From Eleginops maclovinus (lineage: Eukaryota; Chordata; Actinopteri; Perciformes; Eleginopidae), in the NCBI RefSeq assembly GCF_036324505.1, contig NC_086355.1, positions 25,416,518 through 25,480,517 of the forward strand: a stretch of DNA of 64,000 bases. Reading direction: 5' to 3'. Below, piece by piece: positions 49,379-62,476 of this stretch. A model generated the notes under the pieces. That model saw only the letters and a program-made list of their open reading frames with translations. It was not told the DNA's origin and ran no database searches. A program made the position numbers and the translations under genes. The stretch's first letter is position 1. Every line of letters starts with the position of its first letter.

Positions 49379-51290
49379 AAGTGACCTGAAACAGCTTTTA
49401 AACAACAAGAAGGGAGTGTTCAAGTCTGGGGACAAACAAACTGCTGAGGAGCATCCAGCATGACCTGAGGGACAAGCTGAGGAAGTCTGGACTGGGATGA
49501 AGGCCATCACAGGGTTCAAGGGGAGAGACAGGCTGACTGTGGGCTCCCTGGAGAGGGCTAACGAGCTGAACACCTTCAATAGGTTCAGCTCCCCGCCCCC
49601 TGATGCTGTCTCCTCCACTTCACACCTCACCTCCACCACTCATCCTGGCTTCAACATCCCCCCACTGCTCTCCTTGCCTCTGAACCCCCCGCCTCACTGT
49701 AACCACAAGCCAGCTGAAGAGACAGTTGGAGAAACTACACCATGGCAAATCTGCAAGCCCTGACTGCATCAGCCCCAGGGTTCTGAAGACCTGCGCCAGC
49801 CAGCTGTCTCCTGTTCTTCAACACCTGTTCAACCTGAGCCTGTTCCTGGAGATCATCCCTGTGCTGTGGAAGACGTCCTGCGTGGTTCCTGTCCCTAAAA
49901 AGACGACTCCTTCTGGGCTCAATGACTATCGGCCAGTAGCTCTCACATCTCATGGGATGAAGGTACTGGAGAGACTGGTCTTGTCCCATCTCAGACCGCA
50001 GGTGAGATCATTTCTAGACCCTCTGCAATTTGCCTACCAGTCTCACCTGGGGGTGGACGATGCTATTATCTACCTGCTGCAGGGTGCTCACTCATACCTG
50101 GAGGGGTCGGGATGCACTGTGAGAGTCACCTTCTTTGATTTCTCCAGTGCATTCAACACGATCCAGCCACGGCTACTGAGAGACAAGCTGCAGGCTATGA
50201 GGGTAGACGCGTCCACCATCTCCTGGATGACGAACGACCTCACAGACAGGCCACAGTATGTCCGGCTGGGCAGTGTTCTGTCTGATGTGGTGGTTGGTAG
50301 TACAGGAGCCCCTCAGGGAACTGTGCTGTCTCCTTTCCTGTTCACTTTATACACCACTGACTTTAAATACAACTCAGTTGTGTCAAATTTTCGGATGACT
50401 CTGCAGTGGTAGGGTGTATAAGGGATGGACGGGAGGAGGAGTATGGAGCGCTGGTGGAGGATTTTGTGGAGTGGACTGGAAGAAACCATCTGCTTCTGAA
50501 TGCGGTCAAGACGAGAGAGATGGTCATTGACTTCAGGAGGAAGAGGACGTCTCCATTGCCCCTCTGCATTCTGGGAGAGGATGTGGCTGTGGTGGAAGAT
50601 TACAAGTACCTGGGAGTGCACCTAGACAACGGGCTGAACTGGAGGGCCAACACTGATGCTGTGTACAAGAAGGGGATGAGCCAACTCTATTTCCTGAGGA
50701 GGCTGAGATCCTTCAACGTGTGCAGCAAGTTGTTGGAGATCTTCTAGCTGTCTGTTGTTGCTAGTGCACTCTTCTCTGCTGCCGTCTGCTGGGGGGGCAG
50801 CATCAGAGTCGATGACACCAGCAGTCTTAACAAACTAATTAAGAAAGCTGGCTCTGTCATCTGCATCAAACTCAACACTTTTGAGGCTGTGGTGGAGAGG
50901 AGGACCCTGAACAAACTGCTGTCCATCATGGATAACCCCACCCACCCTCTCCACCTGCAGCTGGACAGACAGCGGAGCTCCTTCTCCAACAGACTGCTTC
51001 AGCTCCGCTGTCACAAGGACAGGTACAGGAGAACATTCCTGCCCACTGCAATAACCCTGTACAATAATTCCCCTCTGGCTGGCAGACAACTCTCTGCTCC
51101 ATAGCCTCTCTGTAAACTGGACTTAACATGCACACCTTTTGTATATTTCTCATTTTTACTCATTTTTATTTTTAGTTCTAATTATTTGTTATTTGTTATG
51201 CTTCTTCTTTTTGTATTTCACCGCTGCAATGAACACATTTCCCAGTTTGGGATAAATTAAGTCTTTCTTGTTCTGATTCTGATAACCTTC
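49379..51290 (+). mobile_element. Rex1-like LINE, 3' piece
   Basis: It starts in the linker before the RT (DLKQLLNNKKGVFKSGD) and runs to a 3' UTR ending gggataaattaagtctttct and (ttctgat)n, the Rex1-type terminus as I recall it. Coding remnants are listed separately. It probably belongs to the same copy as the 45,836-46,050 fragment. Confidence 0.8.
49726..51104 (+). pseudogene. Rex1-like reverse transcriptase remnant
   Basis: RT motifs are in order: KSASPDCISPRVLK, CVVPVPKK, NDYRPVALTSHGMKVLERL, LDPLQFAYQ, VTFFDFSSAFNTIQ, GAPQGTVLSPFLFTLYT. A frameshift at about 50,390 then destroys the catalytic DD box (SDDSAVV in the next frame). The C-terminal part (YKYLGVHLDNGLNW, YFLRRLRSFNVC) follows, with a TAG at 50,745-50,747 and a last frame to 51,104 (HKDRYRRTFLPTAITLYN). 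Confidence 0.88.
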
Positions 51291-52085
51291 TTTAACCACC
51301 TAAAATCCAGCCCCTGAGGCACCCTCCACTCCAAAGCCCTCCAAAGCCAAGAGCTAAACCCAGAAAAGACTCCCCTATGTCAGTTGGTGCTGAGGCTAAC
51401 GCCCCCACTCAGACCCACTCTGAGCAGTCTCACAACAACACTGCTCTGCAAACACAAACCAGTCAAACGCATTATAACACACTGTAAAGAAAACTATTTC
51501 CAACAGTGGGAAGAAGAAACTAAAAGCTAAAGTACATCAGAGTGTCACCTGGCTCTAAAAAGAGAGATTATGAACTGGCAGAATATCTCTCTAGATAGAA
51601 AGCAGAGACAGATCCTAATGTATGGGCTCAGTGAGCACAAACTGGAAACTGAAACAGAAAGACATAAAAACAACCTGGCAATCAAAAGAAAACACAATTT
51701 GTGGTTACTGTACGACAGGTGAGACTGAGACAGAGATGCACTTCCTCCTAAAGTGTGAAACATTTAGGGAAATAAGGAACAGTTTAACGAGTTGAACTCT
51801 GTAATCCCAGATTTCAAAGAGGTTAACGACCTCTCCAGATTAAATATATTCCTAGGAGAAGGAGACAAACCACAACCTGAGGGACAGTGAATGAGACACA
51901 CAGACACACCCACACACCCAAAGACACACAAGTGTAATTGCATTACTGTATATATTTAATTAATATGTAACAACTTGAAATGTATGTTAATGTTGTGTAA
52001 TTATTTTTGCATGCTTTGGGAACATTGTTTCTATCAACTTTCGTGCCAATAAAGCCCCTTTGAATTGAATGGAATTGAACGTATT
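51291..52085 (+). mobile_element. 3' tail of a third, degenerate LINE
   Basis: A broken frame contains a Cys/His box (GYC, then ETEMHFLLKCETF) typical of LINE C-termini. The stretch ends ccaataaagcccctttgaat followed by (tgaat)n-like repeats. There is no RT part, so it is strongly 5' truncated. Confidence 0.6.
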
Positions 52086-52465
52086 GCTTAGTTGCATGGT
52101 AAAATAACTTATGTTTCTCTGTGTTTGAATATACAGTAATAGGGCACTACTATGATATTCTGCACTGATTGCAGTGGGCCTGTTTGTCTTCCTGTGTCTC
52201 TGTGCAAGGCACTGATTGAACACAAGAGGGAGTCCTTGCATCGTCACAGCCAATGAAGTGTCAGGCTTACAGTCATTTGAGTCATTACACGTATCTATAC
52301 CATGGGAGAATAGATCGAATCTGATGGTTTGGGAACCACTTTTTTCATAATAGAACATTTGGGCAAATGTCTTCAATTGCTTTAAGTGTCTCATCAATTA
52401 AATACTTTGAAGGAACCTTCACCATGCATTGCACCTCTATTTTTTCACTGCTAATAAAAATATGA

Positions 52466-53300
52466 TAAGAAGTACTCAGATCTTGTGCTTGAGTAAAAGT
52501 AGAAGTACTCAGATCTTGTGCTTGAGTAAAAGTAGAAGTACTCAGATCTTGTACTTGAGTAAAAGTAGAAGTACTCAGATCTTGTACTTGAGTAAAAGTA
52601 GAAGTACTCAGATCTTGTACTTGAGTAAAAGTAGAAGTACTCAGATCTTGTTCTTGAGTAAAAGTAGAAGTAGGCTACTCAGATCTTGTACTTCACTAAA
52701 AGTAGAAGTACTCAGATCTTGCTCTTGAGTAAAAGTAGAAGTACTCAGGTCTTGTACTTCAGTAAAAGTAGAAGTACCGGAGTGTAGGAATACTCTGTCA
52801 CAGTAAAAGTCCTGCATTCTAAATGTTCCTCCAGTGAAAGTAGAAAGTACTCTCATCTAAATGTACTTAAAGTAGCGACAGTAAAAGTAGTCATTGTTTG
52901 ATTGGTCCATTTCAGAATAATATCTCTGATATGTTTTATAATTATTGATCATTAAAGTGTTCTCAGAGCTGGTAAAGGTGCAGCTAGTTTGAATGGCTTT
53001 GTATACTGCAGGGTAGCTGCTGGATTTACTCCAGGTGAACTAAAGTCTGATTTAAGGGCTGATTATATTTACCATCATTAATCCAGATCTGTAAAGTAAC
53101 TAAAGGGATTAAATAAATGTCGTGGAGCAACTGAGCTATTGTCTGGCTCTTTAAAGAAACCCAACACTGTTTTTAGAGTTCGCTCGTCATTAAAAATAGC
53201 AGAGGGGGTGTGAGAGTGTGGTGCTGCGATATCTGTCTGAAACTGAAGCCATGAACATGTAGTCCCCTCCAGAGGTTCAAGCTGCTTTCAAGGGCTCACC
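52466..53300 (+). repeat. ACTCAAGTA-type dispersed repeat, copy 3, with 33-bp tandem array
   Basis: It opens with about nine tandem 33-bp units (gaagtactcagatcttgtac, ttgagtaaaagta). A body follows (cattgtttgattggtccatt, gtgttctcagagctggtaaa, ctgcagggtagctgctggat) that is almost identical to 54,700-55,040. The right end differs from the other copies. Confidence 0.88.
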
Positions 53301-54050
53301 GTATATACCGGGCACCGAATAGACACACATACAGTGCTTTAATTAGGGCCTACACTGTTGCTGTTCTCGCTTTTGTTGACGGTTTTTTTAATGTAATGAA
53401 TGTTAATGTTTTAAGACCATAGAAAGTCACGTCATGCTACAAAGCCAAGTCGAGTTTCAATTATTTACATTTTTTAGACTCCTCTTCCCTTCTTTACAAT
53501 TACCAAACCAAAAGTAGGCTACATAAACCAACACCTACCTTATGTTGTATTAATTCATGTGTTCCACTTGCCAAAAGATGTCGAGGGTGTTCAAATAATA
53601 CAAGTAAAATCATTTTAAATAAGATTGAGAGAAATATAATGAGTTGGCTTTTCCTATTACCAGTATCGATAAACCGTTACATTAGTTAATAGATTTTAGG
53701 TATACCATTTCTGCTTATCCAGTGTTCTTTGTTGCCAAAATAACGTTGCTATTGCGTCCTATATATCCGACCTCACGTGAAGGCAGCTTGAGTGAGGACA
53801 TGCTTTGAAGTTCGTCAGTGTGACAGGTTTGAGTCTCCTGCTGAGAATCCGTCAGGTGGTGGAGCCTCACTGCTGCTAGATACACACGAGGCAAAACAAA
53901 CCACAACAGCGTTGTTTTAGCTACAACTTACTTTTATATTTAATTTTCGGCGTTTGTTTTATGTAAATAATTGTGAGACAGAAACAGACACGGTTTGAAT
54001 GTACAGTTAGAGGCAACAGTGAACGCTCTCTGACTGAGTTTGCTAAGTAA
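53301..54050. other. upstream of lrrfip1, nothing recognised
   Basis: No gene or named element was seen before the more GC-rich promoter region. Confidence 0.35.
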
Positions 54051-54329
54051 ACGCATCAGAAGCGCACGTGGGGCAGATGCTGCTAGTCCCCGTCAGTGAG
54101 CAGCAGAGCCGAGTGTAGCTCGAGACAGAAACACAGGAAGGAGTGAGAAACGGATGTGTGACAATGACCCGCGCTGTAAACGCTGCTGCACACGGTCGGT
54201 TTGATCTCCTCGCCTTTAACTCGATATTTTAGCGACTCATGAGAGCCCCTAACTAGCTCTGTTTGGATTATTCTGCGCTTTCTCTGGATTGTGATTTATT
54301 CTACAGTGAGTTGAGAAGTTTGAGACAAC
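54051..54329 (+). promoter_or_regulatory. CpG-richer promoter and 5'-UTR region of lrrfip1
   Basis: CG dinucleotides cluster here compared with the AT-rich surroundings, and an E-box CACGTG lies at 54,065-54,070. No TATA box is present in a sensible position. The start site cannot be placed. Confidence 0.45.
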
Positions 54330-54419
54330 ATGGGGACCCAGGGCGCAGGACGGAAAAGGTCCACCAAGAAGGACAAGTCGACGGCGGAGGACGATGCCCT
54401 GAACCTCATTGCGAGAGAG
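54330..54419 (+). CDS. lrrfip1: lrrfip1 first coding exon
   Basis: The 90-bp exon opens MGTQGAGRKRSTKKDKS and ends AEDDALNLIARE, followed by a strong donor (gtgagt). The text matches the N-terminus of LRRFIP1/LRRFIP2 (MGT..GRKR...AEDEALN.IARE), upstream of the conserved AEARLAAKR exon. LRRFIP proteins are coiled-coil adaptors that bind Flightless-I and act in nucleic-acid sensing and transcription. The start codon is the first ATG of the family. LRRFIP2 shares this motif, so the choice of lrrfip1 rests on its position next to rab17, as in human. The next exon is not found in the following 9.5 kb, so the first intron leaves the window. Confidence 0.88.
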
Positions 54420-54525
54420 GTGAGTGGATATTCTCCTGAATAAACTGCTCCTACCAGCTCTGGAACCGTAGACACACTGGTCCCTGTACGGTAGCATCTT
54501 ACGCCCTCCATAAAATATGAGCAGA

Positions 54526-55186
54526 GGTGGAAGAAGTACTCAGATCTTGTTCTTGAGTAAAAGTAGAAGTACTCAGATCTTGTTCTTGAGTAAAAGTAGA
54601 AGTACTCAGATCTTGTTCTTGAGTAAAAGTAGAAGTACTCAGATCTTGTACTTGAGTAAAGTACAAGTACTCAGATCTTGTACTTGAGTAAAGTAGAAGT
54701 ACCAGAGTGTAGGAATACTCTGTCACAGTAAAAGTCCTGCATTCAAAATGTTCCTCCAGTGAAAGTAGAAAGTACTCTCATCAAAATGTTCTTAAAGTAG
54801 CGACAGTAAAAGTAGTCATTGTTTGATTGGTCCATTTCAGAATAATATCTCTGATATGTTTTATAATGATTGATCATTAAAGTGTTCTCAGAGCTGGTAA
54901 AGGTGCAGCTAGTTTGAATGGCTTTGTATACTGCAGGGTAGCTGCTGGATTTACTGCAGGTGAACTAAAGTCTGATTTAAGGGCTGATTATATTTACCAT
55001 CATTAATCCAGATCTGTAAAGTAACTAAAGGGATTAGATACATGTAGTGGAGTAAAAGTACACCATTTAGGCTACCTTTTGAATAATAGTTGGGTGGAAG
55101 CGAAATATTGAAATACTCAAGTAAAGTAAAGGCTCTCAAAAGTACAGTACCTAAGTAAGTGTACTTAGTTACTTTACACCACTGGA
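54526..55186 (+). repeat. ACTCAAGTA-type dispersed repeat, copy 4, in lrrfip1 intron 1
   Basis: A complete copy from gaggtggaagaagtactcag to ttagttactttacaccactg. It has five tandem 33-bp units at its start and a body nearly identical to copy 3. Confidence 0.88.
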
Positions 55187-58100
55187 TATGACCAGTTAAC
55201 CTTCCCTGCATACTGACGTGTTTCAGTAGTCCCGGTGTGTCTGCTGTTTAAGGGGCTGACATTTGGTGATATCCAACTGAATGATATGGTTTTCCAACTC
55301 TTTGTCCAAAATCATAATTTTCTCATTGAATTTGTTTCCGCCGAATGAAAGAGAGGCCCGGATGTATCCAGTGACGTAAACAGCCTTCCACTGTTCCCAT
55401 TTAACCTCTATATATGTCATCACTGCCTTTAAGTGTCCACACATTGGAGACTTTAAAGGCAACAGTGTCTTTATGCTTAAATGGACTTACTTTCAGTACA
55501 ATATGCAAATGAACTTGTAGGGACTTGAAACATGCTTGATTACAGTAGGTGACATTAGGTATTGCCTGCTTGGTAACATACTTCAGGTAGGTGTGTTTCT
55601 ATGAACTGTTTTTTGGTTGGTCTATCCAATCCAGGTCCTGAGAGTTTGCATGTATTCAACATTTAGTTCAAAGTCTGAAGAGGAAAGGTTTACTTGACCT
55701 AGGTTAAACATCAGATTAGGATTTAACTGCAGGTTTTATAGCTTCAACAATGTTTGGTGATTTAACTGTACAATATTGACTCATATATAATGGTGAACTG
55801 ATGAAGTTAGTGAACAAACAATAAGTCAAATGTGTCAGCACATTAATGTATCATATTTATGCTATTCGACATAAGTATTTGGTTGTGGTAATTATTGGAG
55901 AAAAAATCTAGCTGTACCCTATACTGCATCTGTTTTTTTGGTTGACCTGCAGCTAAAATAAATGGTTTAATGTTGTTCAGGGAAAAGTCTCTCATGTGCT
56001 AACCTGCAGGACTTGTTGTGCTATCCCTCAATAATGCAAGACTGAAGTTGGCAGCAGTGACACAGCTGTTTCTGACAGCTGCTGAAGACATTTTGTGACA
56101 GGTCTACTGTTTGATGGTGTCTAATCTTTTTATGATGATGAGTCTAGTGCAGGATAAACAAATGTTGTGTGGTAGGGATAATATCTAGTGTGTCTTTAGG
56201 ACTTAAGTCAGCCTATTTGAAGTGTGATAACCTGAGAGCCTTTGTCTACATGTGTGCCCTTGAGCTGTGAAAAATAGAAGGCAATATTTGGCTCCAATAT
56301 CAAACCAACCGTGTACAGACAACAAAGCAAAGCCTGACCGGTACTGTTCCACAGCAACAATGTGCAGAAGAGCTTCACCATTACTCGGTGATAAAACACA
56401 ATATGGAGAAGTGCAATATCCAGGGGAATATTTGGCTAAAAGGCAAAATGTGAAAATATCTGAATATCGTATGTTGGTGCTACAGAGCAGTCGGCTACAA
56501 ACGGGAATGTATATGTTTCAAAAATGAATATTCCCTCTAATATCACAAAGCATATCACAATTGCAATATTAGTCAAAATAATCAGAATTCAAAACTATGC
56601 AGACCTATCATGCATCTATGTTTACCAAAGGTTTTTGCTTTCTTTGTTGGTCTGTCAGCGTGTTTACAGGGGATGAATGTGTGGAAGAATGCTAGTCACA
56701 GTGTGCATACACACATTTATTTATGTTTTACCTCTGCGTTGAAAGAGAGGGCATACTATGGCCTTGGACTGAGCTTCTAGTTTAGGTGGTATTTATGTGA
56801 AATACTGAAGCAACAAACATAGGGTGTGCCTTTTTGTGCGTGTTTCTCACCATGAGATAGTGAGCATAAACTTCTCCATCTTAGCCCTCAGCCTGGTGCA
56901 GGGCAGCTCTGACACGCACTTTTCAGTTGGGAGGAAGTGGGGTCTGTGCTAAACCTAACCCGGATGTTTCATCAAATTTGCATGTCACTCTCAACCGACA
57001 CACAATGGCTGCAGAGGGCTGCCAGAGCCTGTAGAGAGTTGGCTGTTTGAATGTTATCTTCTCTTATCTGCTTAACTGACTATTTACACTGCAGGAGTGT
57101 GTGTGAGGCTGCACATTCCTCTAGCTGGCAATCTTCTGTTTTTTGTGGGGTGTTCTTTGTGGCAGGAGTGTTACTCGGCTGGGGTTTGAGAAGACGAGGA
57201 GTTGAACAGACCTCAGCAGCAGAAACACAATATCCAAACAGGAGACTCTCTTTCATGAAGGAATCCTCTTCTTTTCTTGCAGTAGTGACTTTGTTCAATA
57301 AAATCCAGATTTTGTCCAATATTCTGCCACATCTATACAGTTCAGAGAAGGTCTGTGCCTTTAAGTGTCAGCCCCTTCTGGCAGGCCTCTGACAGGATGG
57401 TATGTCTGCCCTGATGAGTTGGCCTGTTCTGCCGAAGAGTTTTAAAAATAGACGCTCCTGAAAGATCAGCTGCTGCTTCTCCCCCGTTTTAGATTGGGTT
57501 GGTGGCTGGGGGATGTGGCTCACCAACTGGCCATCCCACCAGCATGGAGATGGCAGTTGCTGTTTGTTAGGCGATGGAAGTGTTCCATCAGCGTTGTGTT
57601 GCTCTACATGTTCCCACTTCCCCTAAAACCACAGGGTTAAAAGACCTCATCAGTTCTTTACGTGGCTCACGTGGACCACACGTGAGAAGAAAATCCAGCA
57701 GGACAGAATGCACAGAATCCCGGAGCGTCAGTCATTCTGTACTGTAGGGAGTTGCTGTCATACCTTTGTAAACACTAATTTGAAGCGGGGAGATAGCATG
57801 ACTGACCTCCACTGCTCTCAGAGTGTTTGTAGTGTCATTTGTCAGGCAGGCTAAACAACACAGATTTATATCTCTCTAAAGGTGTGCTCATGTCACACAT
57901 GGCCAGCAGCTTTTGGTTTGAGTGATTTACCAAGCAGTTTACCACAAAGCTCTGAGGACAAGAGGACTTCTAAGGGGGGATTGTCTGTAATTAGGGTGAA
58001 CGATGTGAAAAAAGTCTTGTTACAATTAGATTGGCAGACATTGGGATATGATCACGGCTTTCAGGAAGTGATCATCAGTGGAGATGTTTTGAGATCATTT

Positions 58101-61100
58101 GATCTGTACTTAAAAACATTTTCTGTCAGCATAATAATATTTATAAGCTGAGTCAGAATGGTATTTTGACATGTATCTGACGTTTGAACAAATATGTCAT
58201 ATATTGCTATGGTAGTTCAAATCACAATCAGAAACACATACAAGGAATTTCCCATGGTGTATTTGATGCAAACATAAACACTGTAAAGAGGATAAATTGT
58301 ACACTATAATCACATTAAATATACATTTACATTTAATATGGATGTAATATAGATGTACCTCTAATCACCTCGTTCACAGACAAGCGTGTCCCTCCAGTTT
58401 GATGTCAGGTATTGATCCTCACAGTTCCTGGAATATGTTCTGAGGTAAACTCTCACTTCTAGAAAGCTTCTGGTAGAGGTTCGGTTCCCAGGTTGAATTA
58501 CACCCGAAGACCACAGCTGGCTTTATGTGTCATAATGACACATGATGTTTGTTTGTGAGGTTGGATAATGTGTGCTGTTAAATTCAACTCAAGAGTCCTC
58601 TTGATAAATGACGACGAGCAAACACAGATTTTCTAGATGTGAAAACTACCAATAGCACTGCAATGTAAGGTCAATGAGACGTGTGTGAAAGTCTGAAATG
58701 TCATGCTTTGATCATAATAGAGCTTCAGATTATAAACAGTAACCCACACTCAAGTCATTACTACGAAGCATGTCGCATGGCCATGGTTGAAGACGTGGAG
58801 AACCCTGCAGTCAGCAGTTTGAATGCGTATGTCAGAGGGGGGCAGTACACTAAGGGTCCTGCTTTTGTCCTATGAGCACAACCTTGAGTGCTGAGTGGAA
58901 GGTGTCGGGTGCACGGTGTGTGAGCACAGGCTCACCTGCTGTTATGGTTCATATATGTTGCATTGCACATCGGAAAGGGCTGCATGAAGTGTAATCAAGA
59001 TAACCTGGTGTGTGGATTATTAAACACACGCTCTCAAATGGAGAGAGAGTCTTGAGATTTGAAGTGTGTGTGGTTAGTCTGTAGCTGCCTGGGGTCAGCA
59101 TGGGATTTGATGAAGGTAAACGAACAGGACTGCAATACGCTGCTTCAGACGGCTGCAGCCATTTAATGAAGCAACCAGGCAGCAGATACTACACAATAAC
59201 TAATATTCATTTAGATTCAACGATATTAAACATTCTTTATTAATGCCGATATAAACAGGTCGGCTGGTTTTGAAAGTGATACAATAGATCACATTTAAAG
59301 CATTATTCTGCATCATATCTGATTTATGTATAAAGTTTGCTCTTGTGGATAAGTAGCAGGACAATGCTCCAGAGTACGATTCTAAGATTTATGTTCCTAA
59401 AAACATCAATTTTCCCTGAGACTGTATTAATTCAAACTTCTTTGATTCCTTAATAACTGCTTCTCTTAACACCTGTGCGTTGTGAGTTACATTTGAAAGC
59501 CAAGTTAAAAGCTGAAAGGTAATCTGAATGTTAGCATTTTTGCTTCAATTAATCAGTGCAAAATCTAAAAAGTGTAAGATATTTGACATCCAATCATACA
59601 TTGTGAAAACATTCTTTATCTAATCTATATTATAGAAGAGATACACAAAAAAGCTATCTGACATTTGATGTCTGCTGACTTTTTTCATGTCTATATACTG
59701 CTTTTCTATTTTTGGATACTTGCCACATTTGTGGTATAAATGTTATTTTTGTTCAATTGTGGCAGTATATTAAAAGACAGGGGGCCAGAGGGGCCTTGTA
59801 TGTATGAGTTCAGTCAGTAAAGGTCACAAAGACATCCACTCTTACATTTATAATGTTTGTGTGCAAGGAGAGTGTTTTAGCCTGTGTTTTGATCAGTTTA
59901 ACTCTTAAGCTTTATAATCTGACCCTGAGCCTTAGACTTAGCTCACATCCTAAACCTTACTGTGTCTCAGGCTGAGACTGTGAATAAGAAGTGCTTGTGA
60001 GTATTGGTTTGTGGATTTTTGTTTTATAGCATCACGTTTGGCCCTGCTTTATCATATCAACCTTAAGAGGACCCTCATTTACACTGTGAGCATCATACTG
60101 TCCTGGAGAAGACTTGAAACTAGAAATTACCAAGATAAACCCACCCTCTACAATGTGTACTGAGGTTATACACCAAGAGAGAAGTAGGTTAATTTTCTCA
60201 TAGGCTTTGATACAATCAGTCAACCAGCGGGGACGCCCGTACCTCAGGACAAAGCGCACCTTTTAGACACTTTCTGCATTGGCTTCACTTCTCAGAGCCA
60301 GGGTCGCCTCTAGGTCTAGTGTGATTTATAAGTAGCATTGTGAATACTTATAAGGGCTCGAAATGCAGGACATTCAAGTGGTCCCTTTTTTAAATAGGGT
60401 GCTGGAACCTGTCTGATCGCCATGACGTTATCATCCAGGTTGGCCTTTGACAGTAACGTTATCAGAATTTGCTCCAGATCAGAAGGTCACAGTTATAATC
60501 TTCGAAAAAAGAGAGAGAAATCCTTGTTCCGTAAGTGAATAATTAAGAATGAGGTGTCTTTTTACTACCAAATAATCCATTGTATTATAGATTAGCTTCT
60601 GTGTTTACCCTCAATCATTCATAGTAAACTATTTTCCTTCAGCTCAGCCCACAGGAACCTCTCTGGATTTCTGTTTATCATTTTTTTTGTCTGCTTGTGT
60701 TTACTATCTAAACTGGGGATAAAGTTGCCATGTCGGGGCTGGGTAATTGTCAGATGCTCAGTGAAGCGTGGCAGAGAATTGGGTATTTAGAGTGGATTAG
60801 TCTGAGGCTTGCAGGCGAGGAAGAGGAAGCCCACCAAACACAATCCCCTTTTCATCCTTACAGTCATCTGGGGAAGCTAGAAAGCCCCAGTCCCTGGTGC
60901 AGCCGCAGCGAAGTTAATCTTTAATGCTGGAGACAACACAATGACAGCCAACAGGAACATCCTCACTGAATAAATCATGGAGTTTTGTAAGTGAACCCTT
61001 GTCCAATCTTAGCACTCCCATTTCATTAGGATGTTTAAATGAACTACTCTCGCATTAAATCAAATAGCAGTGCCACCCAGACACACTGACATGTCCCAGT

Positions 61101-61533
61101 AGACACCCATTATGCCATGAAGCACTTAACCAAACAATTACATGTATTTCCTGATACGTGTATACACACACAAACCACTGGCTTCAGTTCGACCCGGTTG
61201 CCTGACTCATGTCTCCATAAAAGGAAGTGTGTTGGCTTCCTCTTGATGACATCATCACCAGCACAGCCTGTGCAGATCGTTATCTCAAACTCCTTCCTGT
61301 TTATTCACCAAAGAGGAGTTTTTCCAAAGCTGAGGAAATAGAGGGGATTGGTGAGGGGCTGAGTTGAGGTATTTAAATTGATCAAGTCAGGTACTCACAG
61401 CAGAAATAAAGTTATACAATGTGAAGGCGAAGCTGACTGAGCCTCAGTGATGTTGCTACAAGGACCACAATAAAACCAATGGTCAAACACTCCTGACGGA
61501 AAGATAGTGACCAGCACCGCAGTGGCCCACTAC
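55187..61533. other. lrrfip1 intron 1, mostly unrecognised
   Basis: No exon with the AEARLAAKR motif and no named element was recognised. A short (CAGA)n tract lies just beyond at about 61,675-61,702. Confidence 0.4.
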
Positions 61534-61794
61534 CAGTGGCGGCGCCAGAGTATTTTTTCTGGTTCAACTACGGTGGGGCTTACCCATACAGCGGTGGGGC
61601 TCAAATCAATGCCATAATTTCAATGTGAATATATATTCAATAAAACAACACCCTCCCACAGCTAGAAACGCACGCACAGACAGACAGACAGACAGACAGA
61701 CAAGTTACGTTATCCTAAAGCCATATATAGTCTACCACACAACAGCCAAGAGTCAAAACACATCTCCAACAAATTAAGTACGCTAATTAGGCAA

Positions 61795-62296
61795 CAAGAC
61801 CAAAGCAAGGAAGAGCATCACCACTAGCCAAAACATGTCGGCAGGCGAAGCAGAAAGTTGCTTCCATCTCAACCGAATATTCAAGCCAGCTGTATGTGCC
61901 AAACCAGGCAGCATTGAAAGATCTCTGCTGGTTACCTATTAGCCTTGAAGGGTAACTTTTCCTGATGGGGCGCTGCGGTCCATCCCCGGGTCGTTGACTA
62001 ATGTCAGTGGTAGCATTAGCATCACGGCCAGAGTCCGTGCCCGCAGTGGTTGGCTGTGGCTGGCCATGTTAGCCCCTTTCCTCGTCCTCTTCCTCCTGCT
62101 CCTGCTGCTGCTCCATCCCCTGCTCCATCTCCTCTTCTTTTTGCTCATCTTCGTCCGGCCGAGCCTGGCACATGGAAGACGCGGGACCGGAGTGGTCGTC
62201 TTCCCCTGCAGGTGTCAAAGGTGTGTCCTTATCCAACACGCCCACCACCGCCATCTGTTGTTCCGTCTGACGACGTTTAAAAACAAATGTATCCAT
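61795..62296 (-). pseudogene. hAT transposase N-terminus with TTF-type zinc finger, truncated
   Basis: From ATG at about 62,296 the frame reads MDTFVFKRRQTEQQ and a Glu-rich stretch. After at least two frame changes comes a TTF-type finger region: SFNAAWFGTYSWLEYS, then ATFCFACRHVLASGD. These fingers are typical of ZMYM1-like hAT transposases. The sequence ends in stops and element terminus soon after CRH, so the whole catalytic and dimerisation part is missing. Confidence 0.75.
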
Positions 62297-62476
62297 GATA
62301 AAGTTTGACCTGAGCTTAATAGACTATGAGCACAATAGAACTTCTGGTTAACTTCCATGTGTTGAGTGTAGCTAGACTACTTCCGGGATGTTGTGTTGTT
62401 GTGGAGATTGGAGACGCTAGTTTAGAGTAGCTGCTAATAATTTGATTGACAAAGTTTAAATACGAGTGGATTTCGG

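Noticed and set aside
55187..61533. Second lrrfip1 coding exon
   Set aside because: No in-frame AEARLAAKR-type sequence with splice sites was found by eye in any frame.
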